Of a stretch of DNA of 35,641 nucleotides, positions 22,176 through 28,804 are shown one piece after another. Numbering within the stretch: the stretch's first letter is position 1; each line of letters opens with the position of its first letter. This DNA comes from Pyxidicoccus fallax. Lineage in GTDB: Bacteria > Myxococcota > Myxococcia > Myxococcales > Myxococcaceae. Both the position numbers and the translations under genes were made by a program. The stretch is from positions 1-35,641 of the forward strand of contig NZ_JABBJJ010000103.1 of assembly GCF_012933655.1 (NCBI RefSeq). The letters run 5' to 3'. The notes beneath the pieces were generated by a model, which made no database searches, was not told the DNA's origin, and saw only the letters and a list, made by a program, of their open reading frames with translations.

Positions 22176-23069
22176 TCATGACTCAGCGCCCGTGAGCCGC
22201 GCCCGCTCCCTGCGACACAATTCCACCAGCCATTCCGAGACAGCGCGGACGCGCGGGCTCTTCTGCAAGTCTTTGTGGACCACGAGCCAGAGCGGGCGGC
22301 GGCCCAGGATTCCTCCGCTCATGCGCGTCAGCCGCGCGTCTCCTTCTCCGCTGAGACATGGGAGCAGCGCGACGCCGAGCCCCGCCGCCGCGGCCTCGCG
22401 CAGCACGGTGGCGCTGTTGCTCTGGAGCAGGCGGCGGGCGCCCAGGGTCAGCCGCTTCAGCTCCTCCGACTCGGCGCCGGACGTGAGGCCCGCGCGATAC
22501 GCGAGCACGGCGTGGCCGTGGAAGTCCTCGGAGCGGGGCGTGCCATACCGGCGCAGGTAGCCGCGCGAGGCGTACAGAGCGAAGGACACCTCCGCCACCT
22601 TGCGCACCACCAGGGCGTCTCCCTTCGGAGGCGCCAGCCGCAGCGCGAGGTCCGCGTCGCCACGCTGGAGGTTCACCACCTCCGAGCCCACCAGCATCTC
22701 CAGGTCCAGGCCGGGGTGGCGCGCGTGCAGGTCTCCCAGGTTGGGAGCGACCAGCGCCTGGCCGATGTACTCGGTGGCGGTGAAGCGCACGGTGCCCACC
22801 GCGCGGGCCTCGGCCGACATGACGCCGTGGAGCTTGCGCAGGGCGTCCTCCATCTCCCGGGCCCGCGCCACCACGGCCTCCGCGCCCTCGGTGAGGGCCA
22901 GCGTGCGCGCGCCGCGCAGCACCAGCCGCGTGCCGAGTGACTTCTCCAGCGCGTCCAGCCGCCGTCCCACCGTGGTGGCGTCCACGCGCAGCTCGCGCGC
23001 CGCCGCCGCCAGGGTGCCATGGCGGGCCACCGCGAGCAGGTACCGCAGGTCATCCCATCGCATCTCCAT
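22176..23069 (-). CDS. LysR-family transcriptional regulator
   Basis: A 297-aa regulator. The N-terminal winged helix is clear: WDDLRYLLAVARHGTLAAAARELRVDATTVGRRLDALEKSLGTRLV. A substrate-binding domain follows, with VRFTATEYIGQALVAPNL, DLEMLVGSEVVNLQRGDADLALRLAPP and VLREAAAAGLGVALLPCL. ATGs at 23069 and 23063 are both possible; neither has a strong ribosome site, and the first keeps the usual N-terminal length. It is divergent from the alpha/beta hydrolase gene, its most likely target. The 191-bp gap to the lipoprotein gene on the same strand contains the AT-rich Fur-box island, so I do not join them in one operon. Confidence 0.92.
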   Translation of the reverse strand: MEMRWDDLRYLLAVARHGTLAAAARELRVDATTVGRRLDALEKSLGTRLVLRGARTLALTEGAEAVVARAREMEDALRKLHGVMSAEARAVGTVRFTATEYIGQALVAPNLGDLHARHPGLDLEMLVGSEVVNLQRGDADLALRLAPPKGDALVVRKVAEVSFALYASRGYLRRYGTPRSEDFHGHAVLAYRAGLTSGAESEELKRLTLGARRLLQSNSATVLREAAAAGLGVALLPCLSGEGDARLTRMSGGILGRRPLWLVVHKDLQKSPRVRAVSEWLVELCRRERARLTGAES

Positions 23070-23082
23070 GTCCGCGATGGTG

Positions 23083-23310
23083 CAGCAAAGGGCTGCGTCC
23101 GTGCAGCACCGTCGAGTGCCGGTCCGGGCGCCACGGCTCCATCGTTCCCCATCCATGCAGCCCCGTCGAAGCCCGCTCCGGGCACCGTGGGCCCCATCGC
23201 GTCCCAGGACCGTGGTGCGGCACCGTCGTGGCCCGCCTCGGGCCTCGCGGCTCCACCCCAGGCACATCCGAACCTGCATTGTCGCAGTGATGGGCTGCAT
23301 CCATGCAGCC
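23083..23310. repeat. Degenerate tandem repeats and a 7-bp inverted repeat between LysR and hydrolase genes
   Basis: Related units begin GTGCAGCACCGTCG at 23101, ATGCAGCCCCGTCG at 23155 and GTGCGGCACCGTCG at 23215. Each continues with a CCGG/GCCCG..CGGGC block and a GGCTCCA or GCCCCA block, so the spacing is 54-60 bp with clear decay. At 23293-23310, GGCTGCA and TGCAGCC flank TCCA, an inverted repeat that could be a LysR operator for the divergent promoter. This is the third repeat array in the window, and it differs in sequence from the other two. Confidence 0.5.
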
Positions 23311-23377
23311 TGGCCGGCGCTATCTCCGCCATCGAGGGGGACACGCAGGGGCGGTCCCACCCGACAGGAGGCTGCAC

Positions 23378-24340
23378 ATGTCTCACGTGACGGCGTTGGA
23401 GCCGGGAGTGGGCCCGGCGGTGCGAAACAGGACGCTGGACGACACCGGCCGCGAGGCCGGCACGGGCCCGGGCATCCCCTTCCCCATCCGGGCGCGGGAC
23501 GGCTACGCGCTCTCGGGCACGCTCTACCCACACTCCGGCGCGGAGCTGGGCGCGGTGGTACTGGTGAGCGCCGCCGTCGGAGCACGGCAACGGTACTACT
23601 CGGCCTTCGCCCGGTTCCTCGCCGAGCGCGGCCTGCCCACCGTCACGTACGACTACCGGGGCATCGGCGGCTCGCGTCCCGAGTCGCTCCAGGGCTTCGA
23701 GGCACGCTTCCAGGACTGGGGAGCGCTGGACCTGGCGGGTGCCATCACCACCGTGCGAGAGCGCTTCCCAGGGCGCCGGGTGCTGCTCGTGGGGCACAGC
23801 GCGGGGGGCCAGCTCCTGGGACTGGCGGACAGCGCGAGCGAGGTGGCGGCGCTGCTCTCGGTGACATCCGGCTCGGGCTACTACCGGCTGTTCCCACAGC
23901 GGCTGCGCATGGCGTTCAACTGGCGCGTGCTGGCGCCCGCGCTCATCCAGGCCTTCGGGAAGCTGCCGGGCTGGGCCGGCACCTCGGAGGACCTGCCCGC
24001 GGGCGTGGCCGCGCAGTGGGCGCGCTGGTGCCTGTCCCCGGACTACTTGCTGAGCGAGGACGGCGAGTCGCGCCGCCAGGCCTATGCCTCGCTGCGCCTG
24101 CCGCTGCGGGCCTACAGCTTCACGGACGACCCCATCGCCTCGCCGGAGGCGGTGCGCGCGCTGCTGTCCATCTACTCGGAAGCCCTCGTGGAGCACCGGC
24201 TGCTCTCCCCGAAGGAGGTGGGCCAGCCCATCGGCCACTTCGGCTTCTTCCGCGCGCCCTTCCGCGACACGCTGTGGAAGGACGCCGCGGACTGGCTCGC
24301 GGACAAGGCGCTGGCGCCCCGGTACGCGCGGGGAGCCTGA
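23378..24340 (+). CDS. Alpha/beta hydrolase
   Basis: A 320-aa cytosolic alpha/beta hydrolase of the uncharacterised class often called COG4757-like. The strand-turn region reads VTYDYRGIGGSRPESLQGF, the nucleophile elbow is GHSAGG (residues 139-144, S141), a likely acid is in the segment AYSFTDDPIASPEAV, and a late His occurs in IGHFGFFR. AGGAGG at 23366-23371 supports the ATG at 23378. It is divergent from the LysR gene. The SDR starts 70 bp after its stop, so the two may be co-transcribed. Substrate unknown; an ester or acylated small molecule is plausible. Confidence 0.88.
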   Translation: MSHVTALEPGVGPAVRNRTLDDTGREAGTGPGIPFPIRARDGYALSGTLYPHSGAELGAVVLVSAAVGARQRYYSAFARFLAERGLPTVTYDYRGIGGSRPESLQGFEARFQDWGALDLAGAITTVRERFPGRRVLLVGHSAGGQLLGLADSASEVAALLSVTSGSGYYRLFPQRLRMAFNWRVLAPALIQAFGKLPGWAGTSEDLPAGVAAQWARWCLSPDYLLSEDGESRRQAYASLRLPLRAYSFTDDPIASPEAVRALLSIYSEALVEHRLLSPKEVGQPIGHFGFFRAPFRDTLWKDAADWLADKALAPRYARGA

Positions 24341-24410
24341 CGTCCGGAAGTGGAGCGCCCGTGGCGACACGGGCCCCCGTTGTCCAAGCCCACGCGGTAG
24401 AACGCCGCCC

Positions 24411-25181
24411 ATGGATCTGGAGCTCAAAGGCAAGGCGGCCCTCGTCACCGGCAGCAGCCGGGGCATCGGCCGGGCCATCGCGGCGGCGCTCGCGAAGGAA
24501 GGCGCGCGCGTGCTGCTCACCGCTCGCGGCGCGGAGGCCCTGGAGGCCACGGCGGCGGAGCTGCGCGCGGCGGGCGCGGACGTCGCCACGTGCGTCACCG
24601 ACGTGGCCACCCAGGCCGGCGCGGTGGAGGCGGTGAACGCGGCGGTGCGCGCGTTCGGCACGCTGGACATCCTCGTCAACAACGTGGGTGGCAGCGGCGG
24701 CGCGGGCGCGTTCGACGCGGCCACCGTGGAGCAGTGGGCCACCGTCATGGACCGCAACCTCATGTCCGCCGTCTGGTGCAGCCAGCGCGCGGTGGAGGTC
24801 ATGCGCGAGCGCGGCGGCGGCTGCATCGTCCACATCAACTCCATCTTCGGCCGCGAGTACGCCACCAGCGCGCCCTATACCGTCGCCAAGGCCGGCATCA
24901 CCGCCCTCACCAAGGAAATGGCCGTGGACCTCGCGCGCCACCGCATCCGCGTCAACGGCGTGGCGCCCGGCTCCATCCTCTTCCCCGGTGGAAGCTGGGA
25001 CAAACGCCAGAAGGCGGACCCGGAGAAGGTGGCGAAGCTCGTCCGCGACGAGCTGCCCTGGGGCCGCTTCGGTACTCCGGAAGAGGTGGCGGACGTCGTC
25101 ACCTTCCTCTGCTCGGAGCGCGCCCGCTGGGTAACGGGCGCCACCCTTCCGGTCGATGGAGGACAGGGCCGTGCCTTCTGA
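24411..25181 (+). CDS. Short-chain dehydrogenase/reductase (SDR)
   Basis: A 256-aa classical SDR. The nucleotide-binding TGSSRGIG lies at residues 13-20, the structural NNVGG at 90-94, and the catalytic Ser144, Tyr156 and Lys160 (SIFGREYATSAPYTVAK) are all present, as is VNGVAPGSILFPG. The C-terminus WVTGATLPVDGGQG is typical of the 3-oxoacyl-ACP-reductase-like group. T/S after the glycine-rich start and R in TARG suggest NADP(H). The substrate cannot be assigned. It follows the alpha/beta hydrolase on the same strand. Confidence 0.93.
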   Translation: MDLELKGKAALVTGSSRGIGRAIAAALAKEGARVLLTARGAEALEATAAELRAAGADVATCVTDVATQAGAVEAVNAAVRAFGTLDILVNNVGGSGGAGAFDAATVEQWATVMDRNLMSAVWCSQRAVEVMRERGGGCIVHINSIFGREYATSAPYTVAKAGITALTKEMAVDLARHRIRVNGVAPGSILFPGGSWDKRQKADPEKVAKLVRDELPWGRFGTPEEVADVVTFLCSERARWVTGATLPVDGGQGRAF

Positions 25182-25238
25182 CGGGAAGGCGCCCCGCCCG
25201 CCGTGTTATGCCGTGCGCCCGCGCGAAGGGCGCCACGC

Positions 25239-25772
25239 ATGCTGAAGCTCTACAAGAAGGAAGGCGACAGCCTCCGCTACTGGGAGGCCTGGGTTCACGA
25301 GGGCACCCTCACCGTCCACTGGGGCACCGTGGGTCAAACGGGCGAGGAGAAGGAGCAGCCCATCCCTCCGGACGAGGACCCGGACATGGCCATCGCCGAG
25401 GCCGCCGGCCCGCTGGTGGACCAGGGCTATGACGAGCCCGACCCGGACGCGATGGTGACGCTCGTCGTCCAGTACCCCGTGGAGGGCAAGGGCTCCGGCC
25501 ATGACCTGGAGAAGCGCGTCGCCGTGGAGGAGCTGCTCACGGACGCGCTCGGCTGGACGGGCAATGGCGAGGTGGAGGGCGGCGAGCTGCGCGAGCAGCG
25601 CCTGCGCGTGCACTGCCGGGTGATGGATGCCGAGGCCGGCGTGCGCACCGCCGTGGAGGCGCTGGACTCGGAGGACCTGCTGGAAGGCGCCAGCATCCTG
25701 CTGGCTCACGGGGACGAGGAGCCGAAGGCCGTCTGGCCTCCAGCGCCCCCCGCCCCTTCGTCCACTTCGTAG
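25239..25772 (+). CDS. Small protein with a WGR-like N-terminal domain
   Basis: A 177-aa acidic cytosolic protein. Residues 1-40 (MLKLYKKEGDSLRYWEAWV followed by LTVHWGTVGQTGEEKEQ) resemble the WGR fold, with WGTVG in place of WGR. WGR domains occur in PARP-like and MolR-type bacterial proteins and may bind nucleic acid. The rest, from about 60 to 160, has alternating strands (VTLVVQYPV, LRVHCRVMDAEAG) but no motif I recognise, and it ends in a Pro/Ser tail. The ATG at 25239 is chosen because the similarity begins there. Its stop is 10 bp from the convergent DoxX-type gene. Function unknown. Confidence 0.75.
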   Translation: MLKLYKKEGDSLRYWEAWVHEGTLTVHWGTVGQTGEEKEQPIPPDEDPDMAIAEAAGPLVDQGYDEPDPDAMVTLVVQYPVEGKGSGHDLEKRVAVEELLTDALGWTGNGEVEGGELREQRLRVHCRVMDAEAGVRTAVEALDSEDLLEGASILLAHGDEEPKAVWPPAPPAPSSTS

Positions 25773-25782
25773 GCGCCGGACC

Positions 25783-26187
25783 TCAGGCGCCCGCGGGACG
25801 CACCGCCGCCTGGGGCTCGGCGCTCGCCACGGACAGGCGGCTCCAGAGCTGGTGCGACGTGAGCATCAGCGCCAGCACGATGATGGGGCTGATGGAGGCC
25901 GACAGCGGATCACCCATCACCGTGTGCGACACCGCCGCCGCGATGAGGTCGATGACGAAGCCCGCGTAGGCCCACTCGCGCAGGAAGCGCGGCACCGGCG
26001 CCCACAGCGCCACCACGCCCAGGAGCTTCGCCACGCCCAGCATGATGCGGAAGTAGTCCGGGTACCCCAGGTGCTGGAAGGCCGCCACCATCCCCGGCGC
26101 CCCCTTGAGGTACATGATGGCCGAGCCCGTCATCGACAGGGACACCAGCCCCGTCACCACCCAATACGCGATCTTCTGCTTGGACAT
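25783..26187 (-). CDS. DoxX-like four-helix membrane protein
   Basis: A 134-aa inner-membrane protein with four hydrophobic helices: YWVVTGLVSLSMTGSAIMYL, YFRIMLGVAKLLGVVALWA, WAYAGFVIDLIAAAVSHTV and ISPIIVLALMLTSHQLW. YLKGAPGMVAAFQHLGYPDYFR and GVAKLLG place it in the DoxX-like family (DoxX_2), whose members are linked to redox or stress proteins but lack a defined reaction. The ATG at 26187 has AGGAAC upstream. It lies 114 bp downstream of the Rrf2 regulator on the same strand and may be its target. A 6-bp stem (GGCGCC, 25772-25777 and 25786-25791) spans the convergent stops. Confidence 0.85.
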   Translation of the reverse strand: MSKQKIAYWVVTGLVSLSMTGSAIMYLKGAPGMVAAFQHLGYPDYFRIMLGVAKLLGVVALWAPVPRFLREWAYAGFVIDLIAAAVSHTVMGDPLSASISPIIVLALMLTSHQLWSRLSVASAEPQAAVRPAGA

Positions 26188-26301
26188 GTTGGTTCCTGCC
26201 TCCAGGACGACACGGGCCGCTGCGGCAGCCCCCCAGCAGGAAACCTTACGGGTTACGAATCCGGGGGCGCAAACGGGGTGGACCCGACCCGCCCCCACAC
26301 C

Positions 26302-26769
26302 TCAGCCGGCGGACGCGCGGCGGCGGGGGCTGCTCTTGCGGCGGGCGCGCGCGCCCAGCTCGCGGGACATCTGGGCCACCGTGGTGGCCGCCAGGCTCTC
26401 CTTGAAGGCCGCCTCGGCGCGTCCCACCACACCCTCCAGGTACTCGGCCACCAGCGGGGCATAGCGGCACAGGGGGCTGGGGCCGGAGGGGTAGCGGCCA
26501 AGCAGCTCCGCGTCCTCCTCCACCGCCTCGTACACGTCGCGCAGGGTGATGTCCTCGGCGCTGCGCGCCAGGGACACGCCGCCCCCCACGCCGCGCTTCG
26601 TCTCCACCAGGCCCGCGCGCGCCAGGTCCCTCAGCAACCGCCGCACCACCACCGGGTTCGTCTGGATGCTGCGCGCCATGCTCTCGGACGTGAGTGAGTC
26701 GCACGCCTCGCGCTCGGCGCAGGCCAGCATTCCCAGCATGTGTGCGGCCATGGTGAAGCGGCAATTCAC
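26302..26769 (-). CDS. Rrf2-family regulator lacking the usual Fe-S cysteine triad
   Basis: A 155-aa Rrf2 protein starting at the GTG 26769 with GGGAGGAC upstream. MNCRFTMAAHMLGMLACAER, LTSESMARSIQTNPVVVRRLLRDLARAGLVETKRGVGGGVSLAR and ITLRDVYEAVE are the Rrf2 winged helix and dimer helix. The three clustered cysteines that hold a cluster in NsrR, IscR and RsrR are absent: the corresponding region has only one Cys (SPLCRYAPLV). Others are C3, C17 and C22 near the N-terminus. It may use a different ligand or thiol chemistry, as YwnA/CymR-like members do. A basic tail RRKSSPRRR ends it. Likely target: DoxX gene and itself. Confidence 0.88.
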   Translation of the reverse strand: MNCRFTMAAHMLGMLACAEREACDSLTSESMARSIQTNPVVVRRLLRDLARAGLVETKRGVGGGVSLARSAEDITLRDVYEAVEEDAELLGRYPSGPSPLCRYAPLVAEYLEGVVGRAEAAFKESLAATTVAQMSRELGARARRKSSPRRRASAG

Positions 26770-27054
26770 GACACGTCCTCCCGCCCTCGAAGAAACCCAC
26801 GGCTGACGTATCGCCCTCGCCCCACGCGCGCAACACCTCGCGCCTCCACGTGCGACGTCCTGTCCGCGCCCGGACCGCACCGCGCGTCCTGCTCCTGGTG
26901 ACGCGGCACATCAGGTGGTGACGGTTGTCGCCTGCTCCGAAAGAAGCCTGGAGCGGAAGAACCGGCACGCCCTCATGTCCCTACCCCATCACACCTCTGG
27001 AGCCCCGCTCATGAATCCGCCGCTGGCGCCGCGTCTCGCGGGGACGACATGACG
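26770..27054. other. Intergenic region without a supported gene
   Basis: This region lies between the Rrf2 start and the terminator-like repeats of the exported-protein gene. It contains the Rrf2 ribosome site and the short related strings GGTGACGCGGC and GGTGACGGTTG near 26898 and 26920. I see no gene with a convincing start and protein-like composition. Confidence 0.5.
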
Positions 27055-27079
27055 GACCCCTTCGCGGGGTCGCGACCCC
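27055..27079 (-). terminator. TTCG-loop hairpin downstream of the exported-protein gene
   Basis: GACCCC-TTCGC-GGGGTC (27055-27071) is a perfect 6-bp stem with a stable UUCG-type loop. It overlaps a second perfect palindrome, GGGGTCGCGACCCC (27066-27079), so the two folds compete. It lies about 20-45 bp past the stop of the minus-strand gene at 27100. A terminator role is inferred. Confidence 0.5.
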
Positions 27080-27099
27080 AGCTGGTGCGCACCCAACGG

Positions 27100-27465
27100 C
27101 TAGCGCTCCTCGGGCACGAGGGAGGACCAATGCCCTCGCACCCACGCGCTGGCAGCGGCGGCCGATTCCGTGAGCGCGCGGTGGGTCTCACCCGCGCCCG
27201 CGCTGGAGCGGCGCCACCAGGTCCGCCACTGCGTCAGCTCCAAGCCCAGCGTCTGGTGGAGGTCGCGCAGCAGCGGCACGTCGAGGATGACGTCACCGTC
27301 GTCGGTGGCGCCAAGCGTGGCGTGGTACTGCCCCTGGTCCCCGCGAGGCAGGTCCATCCACATGGCACCGCTCCACGGCGGGGAAGTTGGCGCGGCGAGC
27401 GCCCCGGCCGGAGGCAGGACCACGAGCAGCCCCGACAGCGCGATGATACGTGAAATGGCAGCCAT
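27100..27465 (-). CDS. Small exported protein of unknown function
   Basis: A 121-aa protein with a clear Sec signal peptide, MAAISRIIALSGLLVVLPPAGALA, predicted to be cut after ALA. The mature part, about 97 aa, has WSGAMWMDLPRGDQGQYHATLG, DVILDVPLLRDLHQTLGLELTQW and an Ala-rich helix; there is no cysteine and no lipobox. AGGAGGT stands seven bases before the ATG at 27465. I do not recognise a family. Tandem TGTGA-N6-TCACA sites lie 51-86 bp upstream, which suggests control by a CRP/FNR-type activator. It is the only gene between those sites and the hairpin at 27055, so it looks monocistronic. Confidence 0.8.
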   Translation of the reverse strand: MAAISRIIALSGLLVVLPPAGALAAPTSPPWSGAMWMDLPRGDQGQYHATLGATDDGDVILDVPLLRDLHQTLGLELTQWRTWWRRSSAGAGETHRALTESAAAASAWVRGHWSSLVPEER

Positions 27466-27515
27466 GCGATGACCTCCTGTCTGCCTTTTCAACGTCGCGC
27501 CAGGGACTCCTTGCT

Positions 27516-27551
27516 TGTGACATGTCTCACAGCTTGTGACACGTCTCACAA
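27516..27551. promoter_or_regulatory. Two tandem CRP/FNR-like sites
   Basis: TGTGA-CATGTC-TCACA (27516-27531) and TGTGA-CACGTC-TCACA (27535-27550, with outer T and A pairing to make 6-bp arms) both match the CRP consensus TGTGA-N6-TCACA without mismatch. Their starts are 19 bp apart and they share CTTGTGACA and GTCTCACA as a direct repeat. They lie between the cyd operon end and the exported-protein gene, centred about 58 and 78 bp upstream of its start codon. GTCACAC repeats continue to 27575. Confidence 0.65.
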
Positions 27552-27581
27552 CCGCCGTCACACGGCGTCACACCGCGCCCG

Positions 27582-27788
27582 TCACTTCGAGAGTTGGCGC
27601 GGCGCACGAGAGGCCAGCACGTAGCCCACGACCCGGAGTGGAACGCTGACGAGAGCAATCACCCACTGGATGGCGAGCCCCGCCACGTGCGGCACGGGAG
27701 CGCCCGGGACCTCCGGCGAGCGCGCCTCGAGACCGGCAGCAGGGCTCCGGCCGGTTCCCGCGGTGGAGCGAACGGTGGGTCCGCTCAC
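27582..27788 (-). CDS. Small single-helix protein coupled to cydB (candidate cytochrome bd accessory subunit)
   Basis: A 68-aa protein starting at the GTG 27788 in a GTGA overlap with the cydB stop, so its translation is coupled to cydB. The first 35 residues are Pro/Ser/Gly-rich and polar. The C-terminal half, HVAGLAIQWVIALVSVPLRVVGYVLASR, is one membrane helix with a basic end. Many bd oxidases need a single-helix small subunit (CydX, CydS, CydY) encoded right after cydB; those are shorter (about 30-40 aa). This may be a longer analogue. No sequence match to CydX is evident by eye, so the role rests on position and topology. Confidence 0.6.
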   Translation of the reverse strand: MSGPTVRSTAGTGRSPAAGLEARSPEVPGAPVPHVAGLAIQWVIALVSVPLRVVGYVLASRAPRQLSK

Positions 27789-28804
27789 TTCCCTCCGCCG
27801 TGGATGGGCGCGGGGCCGGGCCGGAAGACGCGGAAGAGCAGCACCAGCGACGGCAGCACGACGAGCGCGCCCACCACGAGCGCCACCAGCAGCATGCGCT
27901 GCGCGGTGGGGCCCGCCGCCGCGCTCGTCAGCGTGACGTCCGGCACCACGAGGTACGGGTGCTGCGAGGCCGCCCACCCGAGGATGATGAAGCCCACCTG
28001 CGTGGCCGCCGCCACCCGCGCCCACTGGAAGCGCCGCGTCCACAGCAGCGCGAAGGCCGCCACCGCCGCCACCGCCGTGCCCGCATGCAGCGCCAGCGCG
28101 AAGGGCGAGTGCACCAGCCCCTGCCACACCCGGGGCGCGCCTCCTCGCGCCAGCAGCAGCACGACGAGCGCCGCCGCGAAGACGGCCACGCCCGAGCCCA
28201 GCGCGCGCCGACGGAAGTCCTCGCGCAGCGGTGGCGTGGGCGCCTCGTGCGTGAGGTACACCGCCGCCAGGAAGGCGAACAGACACAGCGCCAGCACGCC
28301 CACCGCCCACGCGAAGGGCGTCAGCCACGACGCGAAGAAGCCGCTCACCACCGCGCGGCCCTCCACGCGGATGTCCCCGCTCACCACCGCGCCCACGCAC
28401 ATGCCCAAGAGCAGCGGCGCGATGACGCTCGCCACGCTGAACACGAGCCCCCACTTGCGCTGCACCGCGTCCCCGCGCGTGTCGTACGTGCGGAACGTGA
28501 AGGCGGCTCCCCGGAAGACGATGCCCAAGAGCAGCAGCGTCAGCGGCACGTGCAGCGCCACCGTCAGCACCGCGAAGGCGCGCGGGAAGCCGGAGAACGT
28601 CAGCACCAGCCCCACGATGAGCCAGATGTGATTCACCTCCCACACCGGGCCCAGCGCATGGGCGATGAGCGCGCGCTGCTCCTTCTTGCGCGGACCGGAC
28701 GCCAGCAAATCCCACACGCCGCCGCCGAAGTCCGCGCCGCCGAAGAGGGCGTAGAGGACGAACGTCCCCGCCACCGCGAAGCCAATCACCACCTCAGTGG
28801 ACAT
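27785..28804 (-). CDS. cydB: Cytochrome bd ubiquinol oxidase subunit II
   Basis: A 339-aa inner-membrane subunit with about nine helices. FVLYALFGGADFGGGVWDLLASG, LGPVWEVNHIWLIVGLVLTFSGFPRAFAVL and FRTYDTRGDAVQRKWGLVFSVASVIAPLLLGM are the conserved N-terminal blocks. LGWAASQHPYLVVPDVTLTSAAAGP is the usual C-terminal region. The ATG at 28804 has GGAGGTG eight bases upstream; ATG 28810 and GTG 28813 are also possible. The gene overlaps cydA by 11 bp, so the two are translationally coupled. It shares the dimer fold with CydA and is required for oxidase assembly. Confidence 0.95.
   Translation of the reverse strand: MSTEVVIGFAVAGTFVLYALFGGADFGGGVWDLLASGPRKKEQRALIAHALGPVWEVNHIWLIVGLVLTFSGFPRAFAVLTVALHVPLTLLLLGIVFRGAAFTFRTYDTRGDAVQRKWGLVFSVASVIAPLLLGMCVGAVVSGDIRVEGRAVVSGFFASWLTPFAWAVGVLALCLFAFLAAVYLTHEAPTPPLREDFRRRALGSGVAVFAAALVVLLLARGGAPRVWQGLVHSPFALALHAGTAVAAVAAFALLWTRRFQWARVAAATQVGFIILGWAASQHPYLVVPDVTLTSAAAGPTAQRMLLVALVVGALVVLPSLVLLFRVFRPGPAPIHGGGK

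Noticed and set aside
25772..25791. Convergent terminator between the WGR-like and DoxX-type genes
   Set aside because: GGCGCC arms give only a 6-bp stem overlapping both stop regions, and GGCGCC is itself a palindrome common in GC-rich DNA; too weak for a separate feature.
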